Below are positions 1-5,336 of a DNA stretch of 7,790 bases, one piece after another. The first letter of the stretch is position 1. The number at the start of each line of letters is the position of its first letter. Below the pieces are notes generated by a model. That model was not told the DNA's origin. It searched no databases and worked only from the letters and a program-made list of their open reading frames with translations. This DNA is from DASPPF01 sp032906705 (GTDB lineage: Archaea; Thermoproteota; Nitrososphaeria; Nitrososphaerales; Gagatemarchaeaceae). The stretch is taken from the NCBI GenBank assembly GCA_032906705.1, contig JAJTZC010000049.1, forward strand, positions 1-7,790, written 5' to 3'. The translations under genes and the position numbers were made by a program.

Positions 1-660
1 GTGCTTCACGCAGGGCGCCTTCGCGACCGCGCTGTCAGCAATCTCCTTCAGCTTAATCACGTTCCCTCGCCTCCAGCCACCGTCCGCGGTGACCAGAAGT
101 TTCGCGTCGGCATCCTGAAGTCGCTCCGCTAGGGAGTCGTCGCTGAAGCCGGAAAACACGACCGTGAAGCAAGCCCCGAGTCTCGACGCAGCAAGCATAA
201 CCATCGGGAACTCGGGGACCATGGGCATGTAGATGCCAATGGCGTCTCCCTTCTTGATCCCGTACCTCGATTTCAGAAGGTAGGCCAGTCTGTTCACTTC
301 TGCGAACAGGTCTCCATACGTGATGCGTCGCACCTCCTTCGGCTCGCCCTCATTGACCGGTTCGCCCTCCCAAAGGATGGCTACTTTGTCCTTGAGCGGA
401 CCCCTCGCGTGCCTGTCGACGCACAAGTAGCTTGCGTTCAGCTCTCCGCCGACGAACCAACGGTAGAAGGGAGGTTCACTGTCATCCAGTACCTTGTCCC
501 ACTTCTTGAACCACTCGAGCTCGCTGGCTACTTTCGACCAGAACTCGGGCCCGTCTTGGACCGACTTCAGGTGTGAGTCGATGTACTCCCGGGGTCTGAC
601 GGTCTTCCAGCCGTCTGCCTTCAGACTCTCGTCGAAGGGGAGCGACCAGTTGACCGACAA
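1..660 (-). CDS. acs: Acetyl-CoA synthetase, AMP-forming (N-terminal 220 residues; runs off the left edge)
   Basis: AMP-forming acetate--CoA ligase, which makes acetyl-CoA from acetate, ATP and CoA in the cytosol. The 220 visible residues read as the family's N-terminus: the FW-x-K-V-A-x-E-L-x-WFKKWDKVLD segment (about 40-59), the FVGGELNASYLCVDRH block (about 69-84), ITYGDLFAEVNRLAY (about 113-127), IYMPMVPEFPMVMLA (about 143-157), VVFSGFS (about 167-173) and TADGGWRRG (about 191-199). Full members are about 630-660 residues, so roughly two thirds lie off the window. The catalytic core motifs (P-loop-like TSGTTG and the acylated lysine) are not visible. The start is a TTG at 660: an in-frame TGA lies immediately before it and no ATG or GTG precedes the conserved region. 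A TATA-like box sits 27 bases upstream, so the mRNA is probably leaderless. A close relative such as propionyl-CoA synthetase cannot be excluded from the N-terminus alone. Confidence 0.93.
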   Translation of the reverse strand, partial: MSVNWSLPFDESLKADGWKTVRPREYIDSHLKSVQDGPEFWSKVASELEWFKKWDKVLDDSEPPFYRWFVGGELNASYLCVDRHARGPLKDKVAILWEGEPVNEGEPKEVRRITYGDLFAEVNRLAYLLKSRYGIKKGDAIGIYMPMVPEFPMVMLAASRLGACFTVVFSGFSDDSLAERLQDADAKLLVTADGGWRRGNVIKLKEIADSAVAKAPCVKH

Positions 661-673
661 TCACGCGCGAAGT

Positions 674-705
674 GACCTGAGTGAAAATAAGGCTTTCAGA
701 CCTGA
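674..705. promoter_or_regulatory. GACCTGA direct repeats flanking the acs TATA box (possible operator)
   Basis: The heptamer GACCTGA occurs at 674-680 and 699-705, 25 bp apart, bracketing the TATA-like box at 684-690. Such a layout could be a regulator-binding site controlling acs. Seen directly in the sequence; the regulatory role is inference, and a repeat this short could be chance. Confidence 0.25.
684..690 (-). promoter_or_regulatory. TATA-like box of acs
   Basis: On the minus strand this reads TTATTTT, centred 27 bases before the TTG start of acs, the archaeal spacing for transcription starting at the start codon. It gives acs a promoter of its own, separate from the glycosylation genes upstream. 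Inferred from spacing and composition only. Confidence 0.5.
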
Positions 706-718
706 CCCCAGTGATTTC

Positions 719-734
719 AGGCGGGCTTCCGCCT
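719..734. other. Short stem-loop between the GT2 gene and acs
   Basis: AGGCGG (719-724), loop GCTT, CCGCCT (729-734): a perfect 6-bp G/C-rich hairpin with a tetraloop. No T-run follows on either strand, so it is not a classic bacterial terminator. It lies in the short intergenic stretch after the GT2 stop codon, before the acs promoter. Confidence 0.35.
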
Positions 735-753
735 CAAGGCAGAAAGTTGTTGG

Positions 754-775
754 GAGTGGATAACGACATCCACTC
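754..775 (-). terminator. Perfect 8-bp inverted repeat downstream of the GT2 gene (possible 3' end)
   Basis: GAGTGGAT (754-761), 6-nt loop, ATCCACTC (768-775): a perfect 8-bp stem starting 28 nt after the GT2 stop on the minus strand. Only a weakly T-rich stretch follows, so termination is uncertain. It may instead stabilise the 3' end or bind a protein. Confidence 0.3.
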
Positions 776-802
776 AACATCTGCTGGAGCTGGTTGCCTC
801 GC

Positions 803-1516
803 TCAGTCAACTCCTCTCAGGCGAAGCTTCAGTACGGACCAGAAGAACTCCAGGATCTCGCCGAAGCCCATCTTCGACTTGCCGACCATCCGCACTTGGA
901 AAGTAAATGGGACCTCAACCATCTTCATCCCCTCCTTCTTCAGGAGGTAGAGAGATGCGACCTGGAAGGAGTAGCTCGACGTAGGGAGGTTGCTGTTCAC
1001 GAGAACCGAGGCGGCCCTCGAGCTGAGCGCCCTGTATCCTGAGGTCGAGTCCCTGACTCCTAGACCGAGAACGATCCTGGCCATCCAATTCGCCCCCCTG
1101 CTCACTGCCCTCCTCCAGATGCTCCAACCAACCGTCCCTCCGCCCTTCACCTTTCTGGAGGCCACGGCCACGTCCGCCCCTCCAGCGATAGCCGAAACCA
1201 GCTCGACGAGTTTCTGGGGTGGATGCTGCAGGTCGGCGTCCATTTCGATTATGACGTCTGGCTTGATGGTCTCGAGAGCTTTCCTGAAGCCATCAAGGTG
1301 GGCTGCGCCTATCCCGGCTTTGCGAGGCCTCAGCAGCAGATGGACCCTCGCGTCGGTGGCCGCCACGCCTCGCACCTCGTCGGCGGTGCCATCGGGACTC
1401 GAATCGTCAACGAATAGGATCTCCATGTCTGGCGGCGAGTTGTTCTCGACGCTCTGAACCAGCGCACGAATCATCTTTTTCTCGTTGTACGTCGGGACGA
1501 CTACGCATGCTTTCAA
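803..1516 (-). CDS. GT2 family glycosyltransferase, polyprenyl-phosphate mannose/glucose synthase-like (DPM1-like)
   Basis: Probable membrane-associated GT-A enzyme that moves a sugar (mannose or glucose) from a nucleotide sugar to dolichyl phosphate. The 237 residues carry the family's motifs in order: PTYNE (8-12), DDSSPDGT (37-44), RPRKAGIGAA (63-72), the metal-binding DAD in MDADLQHPP (92-100), ASR (119-121), RDSTSGYRA (155-163) and the QVRxxGKSK block (207-215). No C-terminal membrane helices follow, so it resembles the short, soluble-type DPM1 rather than the long form with a membrane domain. The start is TTG at 1516. The upstream gene's TAG lies in the same frame only six codons earlier, and PTYNE begins at residue 8, so no other start is possible. 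A GGAAG a few bases upstream could be a weak Shine-Dalgarno site. It is probably co-transcribed with the aminotransferase (18-nt gap). The exact sugar is not determinable. Confidence 0.9.
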   Translation of the reverse strand: MKACVVVPTYNEKKMIRALVQSVENNSPPDMEILFVDDSSPDGTADEVRGVAATDARVHLLLRPRKAGIGAAHLDGFRKALETIKPDVIIEMDADLQHPPQKLVELVSAIAGGADVAVASRKVKGGGTVGWSIWRRAVSRGANWMARIVLGLGVRDSTSGYRALSSRAASVLVNSNLPTSSYSFQVASLYLLKKEGMKMVEVPFTFQVRMVGKSKMGFGEILEFFWSVLKLRLRGVD

Positions 1517-1534
1517 GGCGATCTTCCAGCGTGC

Positions 1535-2647
1535 CTATCGCATGAGGGAGCAGGCCGAGACGAACTCGCCGGCGATCTTTCGGAGCCCCTCTCTTCCGAC
1601 GGCTGGGTGGACTGGGAGAGAGATGACGTGGCGAGAGGCGTAGTCCGCGTTCCCGAGCCTGATTCTGCCGTAGCCTGTGGCGGAGTACAGCGGAGTCCTG
1701 TGGACCGGAGTCCTGAAGTACACTGCAGCCCCGACGCCCCTCTTGTTCAGTCTCCGTAGAATCTCGTCGCGGTTCTTCTTCAGACTGAGCGTGAAAAGGT
1801 AGAAGACATGCGTCCTGTCTTCCGCATCCTGAGTGAACTCGACGCCCTCCAGCTTGGAGAAGCGCTCTATCATGTATCGCGCATTTCTCACCCTCGCCCT
1901 CACAAAGCCCTCCAGCCTGTCCATCTGGACGGACCCGATAGCCGCGGCCGTCTCCGTGAGCCTGTAGTTGAAACCCAGGTGCCTGGAGTCGTACCCGTGC
2001 AGCATGCCGTGGTTCCGGACAATCCTCAACCTGTCTGCGAACGCTCTGTCATTAGTCGACACCGCTCCTCCTTCGCCGGAGGTCACGACCTTGCTTGCGT
2101 AGAGGCTGAAGCACCCCGCCCGAGAAAGGGTGCCAGTCTGCTTGCCCCTGTATTCGGCGCCCAGCGACTCTGCGGCGTCTTCGACCATCGGAATCGAATG
2201 TTTGTTGGCTATCTCCCTGATTTCGGCCATGTCGGCCGGATACCCATAGAGGTGGACTGGCATTATCGCCTTTGTCCTTCTTGTAATCGCTTTTGCAATG
2301 GATGCCGGGTCGATGTTGTAGTCGCGTTTGCTATCCACGAAGACCGGCCTCCCGCCGCACGCGAGAACCACGTTGGCCGTAGATACGAAAGTGAAAGAGG
2401 GCAAGACCACCTCGTCACCCTTTCCTATCCCAAGCGCCAGCATGACGCAGTGCAGGGCTGCAGTCCCGGAGTTTGTCGCCACGACTTCCTTTGCGCCAAG
2501 GAGTCTGCTCAGCTTCCCCTCCAGCTGTCGCACCATCTTTCCGCCTTCGAAGGAGGCGTCGGTGAGTTTGCCGCTCTCGAGGACCGAGAGGACCGCCCTC
2601 TTCTCCCTCTCACCCAGGATGGGCCTGTTAATCGGGATGAAGTCCAA
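1535..2647 (-). CDS. DegT/DnrJ/EryC1/StrS family PLP-dependent sugar aminotransferase
   Basis: Fold-type I, PLP-dependent enzyme that transaminates a nucleotide-linked keto-sugar to an amino sugar for surface glycans. Its 370 residues match the family's usual length. Visible landmarks are the N-terminal PINRP (6-10), the cofactor-phosphate region TNSGTAALH (58-66), LPSFTFVSTAN (82-92), MPVHLYGYPADM (129-140), EDAAES (156-161) with D157 placed to contact the pyridine nitrogen, and SLYASKVVTSGEGG (181-194) with K186 the likely Schiff-base lysine. GFNYRLTE (225-232) and the C-terminal SLPVHPAV (343-350) also fit. The start is TTG at 2647: a TGA lies in frame seven codons upstream and there is no ATG or GTG between. 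It heads a probable two-gene unit with the GT2 gene, supporting a glycosylation role. Whether the product is a 3-amino or a 4-amino sugar (perosamine-like) cannot be read from sequence. Confidence 0.92.
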   Translation of the reverse strand: MDFIPINRPILGEREKRAVLSVLESGKLTDASFEGGKMVRQLEGKLSRLLGAKEVVATNSGTAALHCVMLALGIGKGDEVVLPSFTFVSTANVVLACGGRPVFVDSKRDYNIDPASIAKAITRRTKAIMPVHLYGYPADMAEIREIANKHSIPMVEDAAESLGAEYRGKQTGTLSRAGCFSLYASKVVTSGEGGAVSTNDRAFADRLRIVRNHGMLHGYDSRHLGFNYRLTETAAAIGSVQMDRLEGFVRARVRNARYMIERFSKLEGVEFTQDAEDRTHVFYLFTLSLKKNRDEILRRLNKRGVGAAVYFRTPVHRTPLYSATGYGRIRLGNADYASRHVISLPVHPAVGREGLRKIAGEFVSACSLMR

Positions 2648-2674
2648 TCTCTCCCGACCGGCTCAAGGCGAAAG

Positions 2675-2683
2675 AGTATTTGA
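2675..2683. promoter_or_regulatory. A/T-rich element between divergent glycosylation genes (possible bidirectional TATA box)
   Basis: AGTATTTGA on the plus strand (TCAAATACT on the minus) is the only clear A/T-rich patch in the 69-bp gap between the divergent aminotransferase and GT-C genes. Its centre lies 32 bp from the aminotransferase start and 38 bp from the GT-C start, allowing short leaders in both directions. Promoter function is inferred from position and composition. Confidence 0.35.
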
Positions 2684-2716
2684 GATTCGTGCTGAAGGCG
2701 CGCGCCGAGAGACTAA

Positions 2717-3724
2717 TTGGTCAGCGCCCTAGGCAGCTTCCGCCCCAACGTTGGATTCGCCGCCCTGGTCCTGACTGCCCTCGCCGCCAGGCTGCTCATG
2801 GCTTGGCTGCTTCCCCCTCTTCTGGACGTCTACTATTATGACACCCAGGCAGCTCAGGCAATACTGAGGGGCATCGATCCCTACGGCTTCAACTTCGTCG
2901 CCATTCCCGCGTGGCTCGCTACCCCTGGTGCGTCTAACGTGTTCGTATACCTGCCGGGCGTAGTCCTCTTCCTGGCGCCCTTCGCCTCTGTCTGGGACAT
3001 CAGGTTGGGCTTGATTGCTGCCGACCTCCTGGTCGCGTGGGGAATCTACGCTATTGGGGGCAACCGGGCCCGGACAGCGACCCTCGTGTACCTGCTCCTC
3101 CCATTCACACCGCTCTTCTCGACCTCCTACCCAAACAACACCCTTGTCGCCATGGCGTTCCTCGGGCCATCCGTCGTCTTCTGGCTCCGGGGAAGAAACG
3201 TTTACGCTTCCATCCTATTCGGAGTGGCTCTAGCCTCAAGTCAATTCACGTGGCTGTTGTACCCTATCTTTGCAATCTGGTCACTCAGGTCAGGCAGATT
3301 CAGGTATGCTCTTTCGAGCGCAGTAGTCGCCTTCGCCCTGACCCTGCCCTTTCTTCTTTCGAACTGGTCGACATTCATCAACGACACATTATTCTTTGAA
3401 TTCAGTCGCACTCCGCGGACCATAATCAGCGCGGCCGCCTTCGGGCTGAACGTTAACCCTACGCTAAACGGAATTACCACCAGTTTATTCGGCGCCTCGG
3501 TCCCTTTTGTCGTTCGCGGGCTGGCAACCCTTGCTGCGCTCGTTTACGCATTGTCGAAGTCAAAGGAGCTCTCCGGTGTGCTCCTGAACGGGTCATGGTT
3601 CATTCTGCTTGCCATCTTCTTGCTTCCGAACGTCTTCTCCTGGTGGTACCTTGAGCTTCCTTTCCAGTTGCTGCTGATGTGGTTCGTCTTGCCCCGCGCA
3701 CGGATGACACCCGAAGTCCGCTAA
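2717..3724 (+). CDS. Polytopic membrane glycosyltransferase, GT-C / GT87 (DUF2029)-like
   Basis: Probable integral-membrane glycosyltransferase using a lipid-linked or nucleotide sugar. The 335 residues form about eight to ten hydrophobic segments, for example 12-35, 75-91, 96-114, 120-157, 161-190, 197-215, 262-280 and 288-326. After the first helix comes an acidic loop, DVYYYD (37-42), followed by RGIDPYGF (51-58). Acidic residues plus a G-x-DPYG element after helix 1 are typical of GT87 and other GT-C proteins, where an acidic residue in this loop is catalytic. The start is TTG at 2717, directly preceded by an in-frame TAA. It diverges from the aminotransferase-GT2 unit, suggesting one glycan pathway. 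The stop codon touches the left end of a dispersed repeat that starts at 3723. The protein is somewhat short for GT87, and substrate and exact family are uncertain. Confidence 0.75.
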   Translation: MVSALGSFRPNVGFAALVLTALAARLLMAWLLPPLLDVYYYDTQAAQAILRGIDPYGFNFVAIPAWLATPGASNVFVYLPGVVLFLAPFASVWDIRLGLIAADLLVAWGIYAIGGNRARTATLVYLLLPFTPLFSTSYPNNTLVAMAFLGPSVVFWLRGRNVYASILFGVALASSQFTWLLYPIFAIWSLRSGRFRYALSSAVVAFALTLPFLLSNWSTFINDTLFFEFSRTPRTIISAAAFGLNVNPTLNGITTSLFGASVPFVVRGLATLAALVYALSKSKELSGVLLNGSWFILLAIFLLPNVFSWWYLELPFQLLLMWFVLPRARMTPEVR

Positions 3725-3831
3725 TGATAGCGCGTTCCTGCATCAATTTGTAGTGCTCGGAGACTCGAATGACCTTTCATGTCGAACAGCTTTGATGGGT
3801 CGCCTAGCGCTGCTCCGGGCGGCTCCCTCCA
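3723..3831 (+). repeat. Dispersed repeat 1, copy A
   Basis: About 110 bp matching 4988-5100 in the same orientation, with roughly a dozen substitutions, a 1-nt indel and a 5-nt indel near the right end (about 85-88% identical by eye). Shared landmarks are GATAGCGCGTTCCTGC at the left, ACTCGAATGACCT in the middle, TTTGATGGGTC, and CTCCCTCCA at the right. It begins on the stop codon of the GT-C gene. No open frame or clear terminal inverted repeat was found. It could be a mobile non-coding element, a 3'-end element or a structured RNA. Confidence 0.75.
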
Positions 3832-4098
3832 CGAAGTAACGCCTGTACTATAAGCTCTCGTCGAACTTTACTACTCAGCAGGTAGTTTGCGCCCGGCTTA
3901 CTAATCCCTGAAGCCGTGGATGCGCCTCGAGTGCCTTTCAGAATAGGTTTCTTGCTTGGACGAAGTCGTATGTGGAAGAGACGGCGAAATAGATTCTTCT
4001 GTTTTGATCACTCAGTGTCACAGCGAAGAATGCACCTACCGCCGCTTCTTACTAGCCTCGGTCTGCCTGACCAACTTGCTCTTTCGCGCCCGAGAAGA
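3832..4098. other. Non-coding stretch between repeat copy A and the DUF2283 gene
   Basis: With copy A this makes a 374-base gene-free interval. Short frames here have Arg/Ser/Pro-rich translations typical of shadow frames, and none is recognised. A weak inverted repeat, CGGCTT (3894-3899) with AAGCCG (3911-3916), surrounds ACTAATCCCTGAA, which faintly resembles ACTAATTCTTGAA at 7141-7153. No RNA gene or mobile-element remnant was identified. Confidence 0.5.
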
Positions 4099-4311
4099 TC
4101 AGGGTTTCTTGCTCGAGGCCCTTGAGACTATCAACGGAGCGTCCTTCTTGAATGCCTCCTTGACCCCCAGAATCTCTATGCCTATGATTTCGCCCTTCTT
4201 CGACAAGTCCATCACCACGTTCTTGGACACCTCGACGCTCTTCCAGTAGCCCCTGCTCTTCAGCTGTATCCCGAGCGCGTCCTCCTTTTCGTCGTAGTGT
4301 ACATCGATCAA
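4099..4311 (-). CDS. DUF2283 family protein, putative antitoxin partner of the DUF4258-like gene
   Basis: The 70 residues match the DUF2283 pattern: an initial strand with YDEKEDALGIQL (6-17), a central VVMDLSKKGEIIGIEILG (32-49) equivalent to the family's VDLDEEGNIVGIEIL, then a basic tail. These small proteins are often encoded next to DUF4258 genes and are thought to act as antitoxin-like partners; no biochemical role is certain. Here the gene begins 4 nt after the stop of a DUF4258-like frame, so the two are almost surely one transcript. The start is TTG at 4311, with a TAA ten codons upstream in frame and no ATG or GTG between. A TTATAA at 4339-4344 lies about 30 bases upstream and could be an internal promoter that expresses this gene alone. 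The C-terminus (KKDAPLIVSRASSKKP) extends past the domain core. Confidence 0.85.
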   Translation of the reverse strand: MIDVHYDEKEDALGIQLKSRGYWKSVEVSKNVVMDLSKKGEIIGIEILGVKEAFKKDAPLIVSRASSKKP

Positions 4312-4315
4312 TTTC

Positions 4316-4562
4316 TCATCTCTGTAGCCAGAAGGCGGTTATAATCATATACCTCTTTGGGCCGATGATTCTGTAGGCGACCCTGAGCGTTCTGCCCGAG
4401 GGCGGGATTCGCATGGTCGCATGGAGGACGCCCTGCCGTCTTGGGTCCCTCTCTGTTGCCCCGCGAGTGATCGCGAGAATGACTTCGCTGTCGGTTATGT
4501 CGGGCCTGTACCTTCTCTTCCACTTCCAGTGCTCCGAAGCCTCTAGGCTCGTGTTCTTTCAA
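4316..4562 (-). pseudogene. DUF4258-like (putative RelE-like toxin) gene with a one-base disruption at its start
   Basis: An 80-codon open frame (4316-4558) reads as a DUF4258 protein. SEHWKWKRRYRPDITDSEV fits the family's N-terminal H-x-x-x-R-x-x-x-ITxxEV helix pattern, DPRRQG follows, and RTLRVAYRIIGPKRYMIITAFW matches the C-terminal L-R-V-x-Y-R ... hI-T-hh strands. DUF4258 proteins are small, RelE/BrnT-like putative toxins, usually paired with a DUF2283 or similar partner, as here (4-nt gap). The frame has no usable start: TGA at 4559-4561 closes it upstream and no ATG, GTG or TTG occurs before the domain. If the AAA at 4557-4559 were AA, a TTG at 4560-4562 would open exactly this frame, giving MKNTSLEASEH. 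So this is either a one-base sequencing error or a real frameshift. A toxin inactivated while its antitoxin is kept would be biologically sensible. Confidence 0.65.
4339..4344 (-). promoter_or_regulatory. Possible internal TATA box for the DUF2283 gene
   Basis: On the minus strand this reads TTATAA, about 30 bases before the TTG start of the DUF2283 gene and inside the 3' part of the DUF4258-like frame. It would allow partner-only expression. Spacing fits archaeal promoters, but A/T-rich codons for YMIITA could produce it by chance. Confidence 0.3.
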
Positions 4563-4597
4563 TTGAGCGACGCTGATAAGCACAACTGAACGGGAGA

Positions 4598-4637
4598 TGC
4601 GACGTAGTTGTAATAGAAATCGCAGCGCTGCGTCGCA
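4598..4637. promoter_or_regulatory. Promoter of the DUF4258/DUF2283 pair with flanking inverted repeat (possible operator)
   Basis: A TATA-like TCTATTAC on the minus strand (4610-4617) precedes the pair. It is bracketed by TGCGACG (4598-4604) and its inverted copy CGTCGCA (4631-4637). A 10-bp palindrome GCAGCGCTGC lies at 4622-4631, and a further GCGACG at 4567-4572 gives three copies at exactly 32-bp intervals. Toxin-antitoxin operons often bind their own products at such sites. The arrangement is seen; the operator role is inferred. Confidence 0.35.
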
Positions 4638-4678
4638 GTCATATGCGGAGCGCGCACAAATGAATCCGTAGGGGAACG

Positions 4679-4945
4679 ATGACCAACCGACCAGAAGGGC
4701 GCAGCGTGAAAGTGTACGGAGACGAGGCAGTCCTGCACATCACCGACCAGTCCGTCATGCTCGAGAAGGGCGGGGAGGTCAGCGGCATCGAGGGGAGCAC
4801 CATCAGGCTCATCAAGCCTGACGGGGATGCGATGATGATTGCTTACTCGGCGACGAGCGAGCCGGCAGCCCTGAAGGCGGCGACGTCGACCTTCCGCCGC
4901 ATGTCCAGATGGCGCATCATGCCTCTAATCGCTTCGCCGAAATAG
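4679..4945 (+). CDS. Small conserved-looking hypothetical protein, 88 residues
   Basis: Not recognised with certainty. The first ~60 residues look like a compact beta-rich domain: VKVYGDEAVLHITDQSVML (10-28), EKGGEVSGIEGSTIRLI (29-45), then KPDGDAMMIAYS (46-57). It resembles small PH-like domains in general pattern only. The start is ATG at 4679, preceded by AGGGGA four bases upstream, a possible Shine-Dalgarno site. The C-terminal tail from about residue 67 (AATSTFRRMSRWRIMPLIASPK) is oddly Arg/Ser/Met-rich. A neighbouring frame is open from 4822 to 4995 and reads more like protein (PPHVQMAHHASNRFAEIV), so a frameshift around 4830-4875 is possible. The gene diverges from the DUF4258/DUF2283 pair and is followed by repeat copy B. 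No function can be assigned. Confidence 0.6.
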   Translation: MTNRPEGRSVKVYGDEAVLHITDQSVMLEKGGEVSGIEGSTIRLIKPDGDAMMIAYSATSEPAALKAATSTFRRMSRWRIMPLIASPK

Positions 4946-4987
4946 TAAAGTGCGGAATGAATAAGAGCAGAACCATGGCATCGTGTG

Positions 4988-5100
4988 AACGATAGCGCGT
5001 TCCTGCCTCTATTTGTCGTGTTCGGATACTCGAATGACCTCTCATGTCGAAGGGTTTGATGGGTCACCTAACGTTGCTCCAGGCGGGCGGTCTCCCTCCA
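4988..5100 (+). repeat. Dispersed repeat 1, copy B
   Basis: Second copy of the ~110-bp repeat at 3723-3831, same orientation. It differs mainly by substitutions and carries five extra bases near the right end (GGCGGGCGGT here against GGGCGG there). It starts 42 nt after the annotated end of the 88-residue gene, and its left edge supplies the TAG that would end that gene's alternative frame at 4993-4995. No coding potential or terminal repeats are evident. Confidence 0.75.
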
Positions 5101-5150
5101 TGCTGATCATGTCACACCACACGCGCATAAATGCACCAACAACGTCGAAG

Positions 5151-5187
5151 GGTTCGGGCCGGAAGGGGCCCGAACCTGAACGGGTTC
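5151..5187 (+). other. Strong stem-loop with a competing alternative hairpin
   Basis: GGTTCGGGCC (5151-5160) and GGCCCGAACC (5167-5176) form a perfect 10-bp stem with a 6-nt loop. The right arm's GAACC (5172-5176) can instead pair with GGTTC (5183-5187), so the two hairpins exclude each other, as in attenuators or RNA switches. There is no T-run just after. It overlaps the left block of dispersed repeat 2 and lies about 150 nt upstream of the DNRLRE gene. A switch role is speculation. Confidence 0.4.
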
Positions 5188-5260
5188 TGAAGGTGGATTC
5201 CGGAAAAAATTGATTTCTGACAGGCCAGAAGGGATGCAGTCAATTATTTACGCGAATCCC
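5165..5260 (+). repeat. Dispersed repeat 2, copy C (two conserved blocks)
   Basis: Block 1 (5165-5205) matches 7078-7118 at 40 of 41 positions; it contains AACCTGAACGGGTTCTGAAG and ends in TTCCGGAA. Block 2 (5231-5260) matches 7183-7212 at 27 of 30 positions, with GGGAT and ATCCC at its ends around an A/T-rich core AATTATTTA. The blocks are 25 nt apart here and 64 nt apart in the other copy. With copy B it fills the 391-base gap before the DNRLRE gene. Its nature is unknown. Confidence 0.75.
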
Positions 5261-5302
5261 AACCTAATACCAGAACGAATTATCACATATGTTGTATACA
5301 GG

Positions 5303-5308
5303 TTTAAG
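5303..5308 (+). promoter_or_regulatory. Possible TATA box for the DNRLRE gene
   Basis: TTTAAG centred about 31 bases before the TTG at 5337, within the 27-32 range seen at other genes here. An alternative is the A/T-rich core of repeat block 2 (5242-5250), about 40 bases before the ATG at 5289. Confidence 0.35.
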
Positions 5309-5336
5309 AGTTTGCTACAACAGAGAAATATGCGTA

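Noticed and set aside
990..1457. 155-codon plus-strand frame opposite the GT2 gene
   Set aside because: Antisense shadow; the minus-strand GT2 motifs are intact throughout.
1808..2683. 291-codon plus-strand frame opposite the aminotransferase
   Set aside because: Antisense shadow of a well-supported gene; His/Arg/Pro-rich with no domain.
3916..4249. Two short plus-strand frames before and over the DUF2283 gene
   Set aside because: Composition is typical of non-coding or antisense frames and one lies opposite DUF2283; no homology recognised.
4308..4583. 91-codon minus-strand frame from GTG 4583
   Set aside because: Its translation is Arg/His/Gln-rich and unlike a folded protein; it is the shadow of the DUF4258-like frame running in another phase over the same bases.
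5151..5176. tRNA T-arm or bacterial-type terminator
   Set aside because: GGTTCGGGCC recalls a T-arm, but no acceptor, D-arm or anticodon arm fits, and no T-run follows the stem.
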